Program-made: the position numbers and the translations under genes
Notes under the pieces: generated by a model
What the model was told of the DNA's origin: nothing
Databases searched by the model: none
The model's input: the letters and a program-made list of their open reading frames with translations, nothing else
NCBI GenBank assembly: GCA_947474485.1
Contig: CANJJP010000072.1
Location: 1 to 7,310 of the forward strand
DNA length: 7,310 nucleotides
From: Bacteroidota bacterium
Lineage (GTDB): Bacteria; Bacteroidota; Bacteroidia; B-17B0; Aurantibacillaceae
Direction of reading: 5' to 3'
In this document: piece by piece, positions 1 to 5,820 of the stretch
Position numbering within the stretch: the stretch's first letter is position 1
Layout of the letters: each line of letters opens with the position of its first letter

Positions 1-648
1 ATAGCTCAAATAGTTGAAGAAAAGAAAAGCAACAATGGATTAACAATAGCAATCATTATTTTAATCTGTGTTGTTTTAGTAGGTTTCATTTTATACATCA
101 CACAAGATTCGGGAGAAAAGAAAGAAAATATAATAGCAGCCGAAAAAGCAAGAATGGATTCAATTGCAGCAGCAGAAAAAGCAATTTATCTCGAAAATCA
201 AGAGGTTGAAAATTATAAAGAGCCAAGCGAAAATGAAACTATTGAGGAAGTTGATAATTCAATTGATATACCTAATAAAATTTACCAGTATTACAGAGAC
301 ATTCAGGCCAACAACCTTGATGCTCGTAACTATTTTGCGGCACTTGTACCAAAATACATAACCAAAACAAATATGACTCCTGATAAAATTAATGAAAGTA
401 TTGCTAAAGGTCAGTTAGAATTTACACAACAAAAATTTGAATTAAACATTGAGGATATTAGGCTAGATCGTGAAGAAGATGGCGTTAGGTATTACACTTT
501 CCCTATCCATTTCAACTGCTTCAGAAAATCGAAACAAAAAATAGAGGACTGCGATGTTGATGTAGAAATAGGAGTAAATAAAGTTGGAGAATTTGTATAT
601 CTTAAAGAATCGAAAGTTTATAACCTAACTTTTACAGATGCTGAGTAA
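1..648 (+). CDS. Single-pass membrane protein of unknown function (5' end missing)
   Basis: The reading frame is open from base 1 to the TAA at 646-648, so the gene starts before the window. The first internal ATG, at 154, lies inside the sequence and is not a credible start. The visible 215 residues begin with a short charged stretch (VEEKKSNN), then one hydrophobic helix at about residues 14-34, then an Ala/Glu/Lys-rich segment (two copies of an AAEKA-like unit around residues 43-61) that probably forms a helical or coiled-coil stalk. An acidic linker follows. The last ~130 residues form a mixed domain with alternating hydrophobic residues, which could be a small NTF2-like or similar alpha+beta fold. 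This suggests a membrane-anchored protein with its C-terminal domain probably outside the cytoplasm. I do not recognise the family. The missing N-terminus could hold a further domain. Confidence 0.75.
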   Translation: MAQIVEEKKSNNGLTIAIIILICVVLVGFILYITQDSGEKKENIIAAEKARMDSIAAAEKAIYLENQEVENYKEPSENETIEEVDNSIDIPNKIYQYYRDIQANNLDARNYFAALVPKYITKTNMTPDKINESIAKGQLEFTQQKFELNIEDIRLDREEDGVRYYTFPIHFNCFRKSKQKIEDCDVDVEIGVNKVGEFVYLKESKVYNLTFTDAE

Positions 649-684
649 AGAATTTATTTTGTTTTTAATCGAGTTTCAATTTAA

Positions 685-692
685 TATATTTG
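685..692 (+). promoter_or_regulatory. Candidate Bacteroidota -7 box (TATATTTG) for the VanZ-like gene
   Basis: TATATTTG matches the Bacteroidota housekeeping -7 consensus TAnnTTTG. A TTTTG at 657-661 could serve as the -33 element, with about 23 nt between the two, at the long end of the accepted range. The box ends 6 nt before the ATG at 699, so any transcript would have almost no leader. The motif is short and expected by chance in AT-rich DNA, so position is the main support. Confidence 0.4.
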
Positions 693-698
693 GTTAAC

Positions 699-1133
699 AT
701 GAATGGTTTATTAAAAAAAGATATAAAGTATTATAAAACTCTCGCAATAGTTTTACCATTACTAATAGGTGTGTTTATTTATGTTTTTAGTAGAAGCGCG
801 ACGATTAAATTTAATACTTGGTTTGAGTTTTTAAACCTAACTATTCATTCCTATCATTTACCTTCTTTTATTAAATATTCGTTGCCCGACGGATTATTTG
901 CCTTTGCTCTAATGCACAGCCTTTATTTTATTTGGCGTTGGAAGGCGCCTCTAATTTGGGAAATGATAGTGATTAGTTTTTTGGTTTTTTCTGAGCTACT
1001 ACAAGGAATTTATATCGCAGGAACTTATGACCCCTTAGATCTTATTGCAATTTGTTCTTCAATAATTATATCACAACTAATTTGTATTTACTTTAATTAT
1101 AAAAACCACAACTATGCGCATCAACAAATTTAG
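699..1133 (+). CDS. Small four-helix membrane protein, VanZ-like
   Basis: This 144-residue protein has four hydrophobic segments at about residues 14-30, 62-79, 85-106 and 113-134, so it is an integral inner-membrane protein. Short polar motifs sit at helix ends: LPDG at 62-65, SELLQ at 98-102 and GTYDPLD at 108-114. An Glu-x-x-Gln in helix 3 followed by an Asp-rich turn before helix 4 is the arrangement seen in VanZ-like proteins, small membrane proteins whose biochemical role is mostly unknown; one member is linked to teicoplanin resistance. No resistance role should be inferred here. I chose ATG 699 over the TTG nine bases upstream because the TTG falls inside the likely promoter box. Its last 20 bases overlap the next gene, which suggests co-translation. 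The family call is by pattern only. Confidence 0.7.
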   Translation: MNGLLKKDIKYYKTLAIVLPLLIGVFIYVFSRSATIKFNTWFEFLNLTIHSYHLPSFIKYSLPDGLFAFALMHSLYFIWRWKAPLIWEMIVISFLVFSELLQGIYIAGTYDPLDLIAICSSIIISQLICIYFNYKNHNYAHQQI

Positions 1134-1731
1134 TAAACACCTTTTTTCTACAATAACCTTATGTTTTTTTTGTTTCCTATTTTGGGCAACTAGTGAGAAA
1201 AAAGAATCAAGGGAGAACGAATCTACAACCACTGAGATGAAAGAAGAAAAGCCTACAGAATGGACTTGTAATATTTGTAAAACAACTTTTACTCATAATG
1301 GTTTTGAGTTGGATGAAAATGGTAATTGCAAAAGCTTAGAAGAACCAATGCAAGGGTTTCTTTGTTCGTGCAAATGTGCTAAAGAAGCAAGAGGGAATTT
1401 TGATAAAGCGTATGATGATGTAATGGAAGCAACTTCTTATCAAGCAGATAATGATTGCAAGTTTGAATCTGATAATGATGTGTTAACATATTTAATAGGG
1501 AAGTCATTTACACAAGATGGCGGAACAATAAAAATAAGATTTGATGCAAGCGGCGCAACTATTTCGGGTATGCAATACCAATGGATGTCTTATACTTCTT
1601 TAGGAGGATACAAGGGTAAGGTTAAATTAAGTAGCATTGACCCTTCTAACCCCGATGCAACAATTACATTATATGTTTCTTGTAAAGAGAAATCGATAAC
1701 TGATGGACAAACGGTATTGTTTTTAGATTAA
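1114..1731 (+). CDS. Secreted cysteine-rich protein with probable zinc-binding cluster
   Basis: The 205-residue product starts with a basic N-terminus and a hydrophobic segment at residues 10-25, read as a signal peptide or membrane anchor. A charged Glu/Lys/Ser/Thr linker covers 27-49. Next comes a cysteine cluster: CNIC at 52-55, Cys72, then CSCKC at 84-88 followed by Ala-Lys-Glu-Ala. This order resembles small treble-clef or zinc-ribbon-like modules that end in CS-x-KCA. The C-terminal half (about 120-205) begins VLTYLIGKSF and looks beta-rich, like small secreted domains common in Bacteroidota that begin YLxGKxF. The start overlaps the membrane-protein gene upstream by 20 bp, so the two are probably made together. 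There is no lipobox cysteine at the expected place. Function unknown; metal binding is an inference from the cysteines. Confidence 0.75.
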   Translation: MRINKFSKHLFSTITLCFFCFLFWATSEKKESRENESTTTEMKEEKPTEWTCNICKTTFTHNGFELDENGNCKSLEEPMQGFLCSCKCAKEARGNFDKAYDDVMEATSYQADNDCKFESDNDVLTYLIGKSFTQDGGTIKIRFDASGATISGMQYQWMSYTSLGGYKGKVKLSSIDPSNPDATITLYVSCKEKSITDGQTVLFLD

Positions 1732-1820
1732 TAGTTTCAATGTTTGAGTTTTTGTAAAACCATTCTTCAGTTTACAATTTAATGAATGATACATCAAGAA
1801 AACTCCGGAAAAAACTGTTT

Positions 1821-1855
1821 AAAAATAAAAAAGCCTCCACAATGTGAAGGCCTTT
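1821..1855 (-). terminator. Rho-independent terminator after tRNA-Cys
   Basis: On the minus strand a 12-bp stem (1844-1855 pairing with 1829-1840) closes a 3-nt loop and runs into TTTTTTATTTTT. Two stem positions are G-U pairs in the minus-strand RNA but would be C/A mismatches in the plus-strand RNA, and only the minus strand has the T tract. The hairpin therefore works for the tRNA-Cys side, not for the convergent gene ending at 1731. It begins 3 nt past the tRNA end. Confidence 0.88.
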
Positions 1856-1858
1856 ACG

Positions 1859-1929
1859 AGGTCCCGACCAGATTCGAACTGGTGTAGAAGCTTTTGCAGA
1901 GCTTTGCCTAGCCACTCGGCTACAGGACC
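1859..1929 (-). tRNA. tRNA-Cys (anticodon GCA)
   Basis: The minus strand folds into a full cloverleaf of 71 nt. The acceptor stem is GGTCCTG with CGGGACC (one G-U pair), the D stem is GCC/GGC around a loop containing GAGTGGCTA, the anticodon stem is AAGCT/AGCTT with loop CTGCAAA, and the T arm is ACCAG-TTCGAAT-CTGGT. The anticodon GCA (plus-strand TGC at 1895-1897) reads Cys codons UGC and UGU. The discriminator base is U, the known identity element for cysteinyl-tRNA synthetase. The 3' CCA is not encoded and must be added after transcription. It starts 49 nt after the folB stop with no obvious promoter of its own, so it may be processed from the chaperone/folate transcript. Confidence 0.97.
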
Positions 1930-1978
1930 TTAATTTTGAGGTACAAAAATACTAAAAATTTTCTATCTACAAAAGATT

Positions 1979-2329
1979 TTATGATTCTATTGTGATGCTT
2001 ACCCTGTCTACATTCCCATTCATTGGCGGGTTTAGCTTGATAATCTTTACTTTACACTTTTTTACTGTTTTAAACTTATCGTTTATTTTATCGCTAATAC
2101 GTTTTCCAACATGTTCAATTAGTTTAGCGCGTATAGCCATTTCTTCACGTACAATATTGTAAACATGCACGTAATCAATGGTTTTTGACAAATCATCTAG
2201 CAAAGCTGCTTCCGAAAAATCGGTTTTCATATGCACATCTACCAAATAGTTTCCGCCTATTTTTCCTTCTTCCTCCAAACAACCATGGTAGGCATAAACC
2301 TGTATTCCTTCTACTGATATTGTATGCAT
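1979..2329 (-). CDS. folB: Dihydroneopterin aldolase
   Basis: FolB cleaves 7,8-dihydroneopterin to 6-hydroxymethyl-7,8-dihydropterin and glycolaldehyde in cytosolic tetrahydrofolate synthesis. The 116-residue length is normal for the family. The N-terminal signature is present: GIQVYAYHGCLEEEG at about residues 8-22 followed by a Tyr-x-Val-Asp strand, with the conserved glutamates at 19-21. DYVHVYNIV at about 52-60 is the conserved segment after strand two, and the C-terminal KLNPPMNGNVDRVSI contains Lys98, matching the catalytic lysine. The family forms a tunnel-shaped ring of four or eight subunits. The ATG lies 1 nt after the dnaJ stop codon, so translation is probably coupled to dnaJ. I see no other folate gene in the window. 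Assignment is secure; some FolB enzymes also have epimerase activity, which cannot be judged here. Confidence 0.93.
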   Translation of the reverse strand: MHTISVEGIQVYAYHGCLEEEGKIGGNYLVDVHMKTDFSEAALLDDLSKTIDYVHVYNIVREEMAIRAKLIEHVGKRISDKINDKFKTVKKCKVKIIKLNPPMNGNVDRVSITIES

Positions 2330-2330
2330 A

Positions 2331-3482
2331 TTAATCGAAATATTCTTTCATTCTCTCAAAAAAACCTTTGTCCTTGCGATTTGGATTAGGTTGAAAATTT
2401 TTAGATGTTCTCAATAACTCCAAAGCCTTTTTCTCATCTGAGCTTAAACTTTGCGGAGTCCATACATTTATGTTAACCAATAAATCTCCTCTTCCATAAG
2501 AGTTAATTTCTGGAACGCCTTTTCCTTTTAAACGTAATACTTTTCCGCTTTGTGTTCCTGGTTCTATTTTAATTTTTGCTTTACCTTCAACTAATGGAAC
2601 CTCAACACTTGTACCCAAAGCTGCATCAGCAAAGTTTACATAACAATCGTAAAACAAGTTTACACCATCACGTTTTAATTCTGTGTGTTCTTCTTCTTCT
2701 ACAACAATTAATAAATCTCCATTAACTCCACCACGCACTGCAGCGTTTCCTTTGCCCGACATAGATAACTGCATTCCATCAGCTACCCCAGCAGGCATAT
2801 TAATAGTAATGGTTTCTTCGCCACGTACTACGCCATCTCCATGACATGTATTACATTTATCTTTAATTATTTTTCCTTCGCCACTGCAAGCGGAACAGGT
2901 GCTTTGTGTTTGCATTGCTCCTAAAATAGTTTGTGTAACGCGCGATACAACGCCTTGTCCATTGCAGGCTTTACATGTATCGAAAGCGGTACCTTTTGCA
3001 CCTGAACCACTGCAAGTGTTACAGGCAACCATTTTATTTACTTTTATTTTTTTCTCGGCACCATTTGCAATGTCTTGTAAATTTAATTTTACTTTTATTC
3101 GAAGATTTGTTCCACGATTCATGCGTCTTCCACCGCCACCACCACTTCTACTTCTTCCTCCAAAAAATGAATCTCCAAATATATCACCAAATTGCGAGAA
3201 GATATCATCCATATTCATTCCGCCACCTTGGAAACCACCGCCTCCACCAGCAGCTCCACCAACTCCTGCGTGACCATACTGATCATAACGTTGGCGTTTA
3301 TTTGCATCACTTAATACTTCATAAGCTTCGGCAGCTTCCTTAAATTTATCTTCCGCAGATTTATCATCAGGGTTTTTATCTGGATGATATTTAATAGCTT
3401 GTTTACGATAAGCTTTTTTAATCTCATCGTCGCTTGCGCCTTTACTTATTCCTAATATTTCGTAAAAATCTCTCTTTGCCAT
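2331..3482 (-). CDS. dnaJ: Chaperone protein DnaJ (Hsp40, type I)
   Basis: DnaJ binds unfolded proteins and stimulates the DnaK ATPase in the cytosol. The 383-residue protein has every part of a type I J-protein. The J domain covers residues 1-70 with the essential HPD at 33-35, and a Gly/Phe-rich region runs from about 73 to 118. A zinc-binding domain carries four CxxCxGxG repeats starting at Cys154, Cys170, Cys196 and Cys210, all eight cysteines being present. The C-terminal substrate-binding and dimerisation domains follow. The start is fixed by the family N-terminus MAKRDFYEILG. It follows grpE by 91 bp with an inverted repeat between them and is followed by folB after 1 nt. The Gly-rich stretch produces long but meaningless open frames on the plus strand. 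No CIRCE operator is visible upstream. Confidence 0.98.
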   Translation of the reverse strand: MAKRDFYEILGISKGASDDEIKKAYRKQAIKYHPDKNPDDKSAEDKFKEAAEAYEVLSDANKRQRYDQYGHAGVGGAAGGGGGFQGGGMNMDDIFSQFGDIFGDSFFGGRSRSGGGGGRRMNRGTNLRIKVKLNLQDIANGAEKKIKVNKMVACNTCSGSGAKGTAFDTCKACNGQGVVSRVTQTILGAMQTQSTCSACSGEGKIIKDKCNTCHGDGVVRGEETITINMPAGVADGMQLSMSGKGNAAVRGGVNGDLLIVVEEEEHTELKRDGVNLFYDCYVNFADAALGTSVEVPLVEGKAKIKIEPGTQSGKVLRLKGKGVPEINSYGRGDLLVNINVWTPQSLSSDEKKALELLRTSKNFQPNPNRKDKGFFERMKEYFD

Positions 3483-3517
3483 TTCAATTGGTGAATTATT
3501 GAGTTGAAGAGTTATTG

Positions 3518-3559
3518 AATTGTTGGGTTAGTGAAAGGTCAATCTTTCATTCAACAATT
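3518..3559 (-). repeat. Imperfect inverted repeat between grpE and dnaJ
   Basis: AATTGTTG (3518-3525) pairs with CAACAATT (3552-3559), and inside it TGAAAG (3532-3537) pairs with CTTTCA (3544-3549) around a 6-nt loop. The two stems are separated by an unequal internal loop (6 nt against 2 nt). In the direction of transcription it starts 14 nt past the grpE stop and is not followed by a T run, so it is not a standard terminator. It could be a processing or stability hairpin that sets the GrpE:DnaJ ratio, or a small intergenic repeat. Bases 3491-3525 also hold degenerate repeats of a gttattga-like unit. Confidence 0.6.
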
Positions 3560-3573
3560 ATATATCTCATTAA

Positions 3574-4197
3574 TTAGCTTCCTATAACTACTTTTGCGAA
3601 ACGAATTACTTTTCCGTTAAGTGAATATCCTTTTTCTACTTCATCGATTACTTTTCCTTTCATATCTTCTGTTGGAGAAGGAATACTTGTAATTGCTTCC
3701 ATGATATCTGCATCAAAAACCTTTCCTGCTGCTTCCATTTCTTCTAAACCTTTATGCTTTAAAGTGCTTTTGAATTTGTTATAAATTAAATGAACACCTT
3801 CAGAAACTGCTGCGATATCAGTTGCGTTTTCTGCAGCTTTCATTGCTCTTTCAAAATCATCAATAACTGGAAGCACAGCTTTAAAAACATCTTCGCCACC
3901 TGCTTTAATTAAATCCGCTTTTTCCTTAATGCTGCGCTTTCTAAAATTATCGAACTCTGAGTATAAACGAAGGTATTTATCGTTTGCCTCAGCAATTTTC
4001 GCTTCCAATTCAGCTATTTTGCTTGCATCTGTATCAACAATGTCATTATTTCCGTTGGCAGATGCTTCTTCTGTCGTATTTTCAGTTGAATTCTCTTGCT
4101 GATTCTGGTTTTGTTCGTTATTGTCGTGCGCATTTTCGCTCAACACCTCTTCTTTATTGGTATTCATGCCTCTTAACTTATTAAATATGTTTTTCAC
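3574..4197 (-). CDS. grpE: GrpE, nucleotide exchange factor for DnaK
   Basis: GrpE releases ADP from DnaK and so completes the DnaK/DnaJ cycle in the cytosol. The product is 207 residues if it starts at the GTG at 4197. A polar, Asn/Glu-rich, probably disordered N-terminus (to about residue 55) leads to a long helix (about 60-95) with the conserved stretch YLRLYSEFDNFRKRS. A four-helix segment with VLPVIDDFERA follows, then the C-terminal beta domain with FDADIMEAI and GYSLNGKVIRFAKV, the usual end of the family. An ATG at 4167 would give 197 residues. I kept the GTG because AAGGG lies 6 nt upstream of it, whereas the AGAGG before the ATG is too close. Domain content is the same either way. 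It is followed by dnaJ and preceded by an esterase gene on the same strand 93 bp away. Confidence 0.96.
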   Translation of the reverse strand: MKNIFNKLRGMNTNKEEVLSENAHDNNEQNQNQQENSTENTTEEASANGNNDIVDTDASKIAELEAKIAEANDKYLRLYSEFDNFRKRSIKEKADLIKAGGEDVFKAVLPVIDDFERAMKAAENATDIAAVSEGVHLIYNKFKSTLKHKGLEEMEAAGKVFDADIMEAITSIPSPTEDMKGKVIDEVEKGYSLNGKVIRFAKVVIGS

Positions 4198-4231
4198 TTT
4201 AGGCCCTTATTTCGGGTTATCCCCTTGAATT

Positions 4232-4254
4232 CAAATATATTGCCAACAAAGATA
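4232..4254 (-). promoter_or_regulatory. Two candidate -7 boxes for the grpE operon
   Basis: The minus strand has TATCTTTG (4254-4247) and TATATTTG (4239-4232), both exact matches to the Bacteroidota -7 consensus TAnnTTTG, 93 bp or less upstream of grpE. No convincing -33 TTTG is placed for either. The downstream box would give a leader of roughly 30 nt before the GTG. They support an independent promoter for grpE-dnaJ rather than reliance on the esterase promoter. Confidence 0.4.
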
Positions 4255-4290
4255 AGAGGAAAAATTGTCATAGTTTCATCTTGATTTTCC

Positions 4291-5013
4291 TTATTTTCTG
4301 AGCCAGTTCATGGCATCCATCCACATTTGATCCGAAATACTGTGGCCTATGGGATATTTATTAAATTTTGGTGTTAATCCTAGTTTTTTAAGATATTCAT
4401 TTGCTTCCTCTGCCTTTTTAAAATCTATTCGTTTATCTTCTGTTCCGTGAGCAATAAATATTTTCAGATTTTTTATTTGTTCCTTTTTGGCAATTCTACT
4501 CTCTAATCCATCTGGAAGTCTGCCGCCTAAAACAATTATACCTTTAACTTTTTCAGGTTTACATAGCGCTATTTCATAGGACATTATTGCTCCTTGACTA
4601 AATCCTCCTAAATAAATTTTCTTTGGGTCAATTACTTTTTTCGTTTCTAAATCACTAATAAATGTTATGATTTTTTCTTTGCTCTTTTGCATTTCGGGTA
4701 TATTCCCAATATTCTGGTTCCCTTTAAACTTAACCGAATACCAGGCATAGCCATCTTGTGTATAGGAATATGGTGCGCGTAAGGAAATAACTAAAAAACT
4801 ATCTGGTACTTGAGCTGCTAGTCCGAAAAGATCTTTCTCATTGCTTCCCAAACCATGCATTAAAATTAACACAGGTGGTTTAGCGATTTTTATTTTTGGT
4901 TCACGCTTAATGTAAACAAGAGGTGTGTCAGCTGCGCTTACTGCAAATACTGATGCGTAGGAGTAAGTTCCAATTGAAGTAAAAACAAAAAAGGCAATTA
5001 TAATACGTTTCAT
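4291..5013 (-). CDS. Secreted alpha/beta-hydrolase, carboxylesterase/phospholipase family
   Basis: This 240-residue protein has the fold of the phospholipase/carboxylesterase family (Abhydrolase_2), which hydrolyses carboxylic esters, often of short acyl chains or lysophospholipids. The oxyanion-side motif LILMHGLGSNEKDL is at 49-62. The nucleophile elbow GFSQGA places Ser139, HGTEDKRI places Asp193 and YPIGHS places His224, so the catalytic triad is complete. Residues 1-20 (MKRIIIAFFVFTSIGTYSYA) are a clear signal peptide, probably cleaved after an Ala at 20, 24 or 28, so the enzyme acts in the periplasm or outside. Many relatives are cytosolic, so export is a feature of this branch. The substrate cannot be told from sequence. 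It is transcribed divergently from the WbqC-family gene and lies upstream of grpE on the same strand, with no evident functional link to the chaperones. Confidence 0.88.
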   Translation of the reverse strand: MKRIIIAFFVFTSIGTYSYASVFAVSAADTPLVYIKREPKIKIAKPPVLILMHGLGSNEKDLFGLAAQVPDSFLVISLRAPYSYTQDGYAWYSVKFKGNQNIGNIPEMQKSKEKIITFISDLETKKVIDPKKIYLGGFSQGAIMSYEIALCKPEKVKGIIVLGGRLPDGLESRIAKKEQIKNLKIFIAHGTEDKRIDFKKAEEANEYLKKLGLTPKFNKYPIGHSISDQMWMDAMNWLRK

Positions 5014-5035
5014 TTTTGATTTAATTCTTATAAAA

Positions 5036-5082
5036 TCAAAAGTAGTTTTTTTATTTCATTCTTCTATTTTTGATACTTTTGA
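5036..5082. promoter_or_regulatory. Divergent promoter region with a 9-bp inverted repeat
   Basis: TCAAAAGTA at 5036-5044 and TACTTTTGA at 5074-5082 are perfect inverted copies in the 72-bp gap between the divergent esterase and WbqC genes. Each contains an outward-reading TACTTTTG, matching TAnnTTTG: the left one would serve the esterase (23 nt before its ATG) and the right one the WbqC gene (4 nt before its ATG). A further TATTTTTG at 5065-5072 is a second candidate for the WbqC side. No well-placed -33 TTTG is seen. Confidence 0.5.
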
Positions 5083-5085
5083 CAA

Positions 5086-5685
5086 ATGAAATTGCTCTCC
5101 ACTGCTTATTTTCCTGATGTAGCTTACTTCTCTGTTTTAGTAAAAGAGGAAGCTGTTTTGATGGAGAAGCATGAGCATTTTGTAAAACAAACGCATCGCA
5201 ATAGATGCGCCATTGCAACAGCACAAGGTCCATTGCATTTAAGTATTCCGCTAATAAATGAAGGAAACAAAACTAGTATTGCAAACAAAAAAATAGCTTA
5301 TACCGAAAACTGGCAAGCTAAGCATTGGCGAGCAATTGAAAGCAGCTACAATAAATCAGCTTATTTCGAATATTTTGAAGAAGACTTGAAAACTATTCTT
5401 TTAAAAAAGCATGAATTTTTATTTGAATTAAATTTAGAATTGATTCAACATGTATTACATGTTTTAAGATTAAAAAGAGAAATTCTTTTTACTAGTGAAT
5501 ACAAAGCTTCCAGCAATTTTGTGGATTTACGTGACGAGAGCACTTTCGGAAAAATAGAATTTCCTACTTACTATCAAGTGTTTAAAGATAAAACAGGGTT
5601 TTTGCCCAATATGAGTATTCTAGACCTTGTTTTTAATGAGGGACTAAGAGCGAAGGAATATCTAGCGGGATTAGTAGTTAGTTGA
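5086..5685 (+). CDS. WbqC-family protein
   Basis: The 199-residue product matches the WbqC-like family, named after a gene from an O-antigen cluster and common in Bacteroidota as a single gene; its reaction is not established. Recognisable conserved parts are the N-terminal TAYFPDVAYFSVLV (residues 5-18), the KQTHRNRCAIATAQG segment (about 35-49), LSIPL shortly after it, and the run W-x-x-KHWRAIESSYNKSAYFEYFEED at about 77-101. There is no signal peptide or membrane helix, so it is cytosolic. The start is fixed because the family motif begins five residues in. The promoter box ends 4 nt before the ATG, so the mRNA may be leaderless. An imperfect palindrome lies 25 bp after its stop codon. No sugar or surface-polysaccharide genes are nearby, so an O-antigen role is not supported by context. 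Confidence 0.88.
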   Translation: MKLLSTAYFPDVAYFSVLVKEEAVLMEKHEHFVKQTHRNRCAIATAQGPLHLSIPLINEGNKTSIANKKIAYTENWQAKHWRAIESSYNKSAYFEYFEEDLKTILLKKHEFLFELNLELIQHVLHVLRLKREILFTSEYKASSNFVDLRDESTFGKIEFPTYYQVFKDKTGFLPNMSILDLVFNEGLRAKEYLAGLVVS

Positions 5686-5710
5686 ATTGTTTCCATCATT
5701 AACATTACAT

Positions 5711-5820
5711 AAATTTTACCACAGGAGTCACGGAGGCCACTGAGTTTCACAGAGGTTGATTTTCCTGCAACCAAACCCTCCGTGCCTCTGCGTGTAATCT
5801 GTGTCTCCGTGGTAAATTTT
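5711..5820. repeat. Imperfect palindromic intergenic repeat of CACNGAG-like units
   Basis: The element is bounded by AAATTTTACCACAGGAG on the left and CTCCGTGGTAAATTTT on the right, which are near-perfect inverted copies. Between them are units CACAGGAG (5720), CACGGAGG (5729), CACTGAG (5738) and CACAGAGG (5748), mirrored on the right by CCTCCGTG (5777), CCTCTGCGTG (5785), TCTGTG (5798) and CTCCGTG (5805). The centre GGTTG/CAACC (5754-5758 and 5768-5772) closes a 9-nt loop. Its G+C content is clearly higher than its surroundings. Similar CACAGAG-type repeats are known to me from intergenic regions of several environmental bacterial groups. It encodes nothing; it may fold in RNA and end transcription from the WbqC gene. 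No transposase is present. Confidence 0.8.

Noticed and set aside
154..648. Treating ATG 154 as the start of the first gene
   Set aside because: The frame is open back to base 1 and includes a clear membrane helix, so the true start lies outside the window.
1732..1820. Terminator or small gene after the cysteine-rich protein
   Set aside because: Only a 5-bp GTTTT/AAAAC pairing (1748-1760) without a T tract and a TCCGGA palindrome are seen; nothing supports a function.
1859..1978. Integration site at the tRNA-Cys gene
   Set aside because: The tRNA is intact, and there is no integrase and no repeated tRNA 3' end within the window.
2899..3343. Two overlapping plus-strand open frames, one rich in proline, opposite dnaJ
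   Set aside because: They are the antisense of the Gly-rich region and zinc repeats of dnaJ, which is unambiguous on the minus strand.
4198..4290. CIRCE (HrcA) operator upstream of grpE
   Set aside because: No TTAGCACTC/GAGTGCTAA inverted repeat is present here or in the grpE-dnaJ gap.
5711..5820. CRISPR array
   Set aside because: The units are 7-10 bp, mirrored and irregularly spaced; there are no constant-length repeats with unique spacers and no cas genes.
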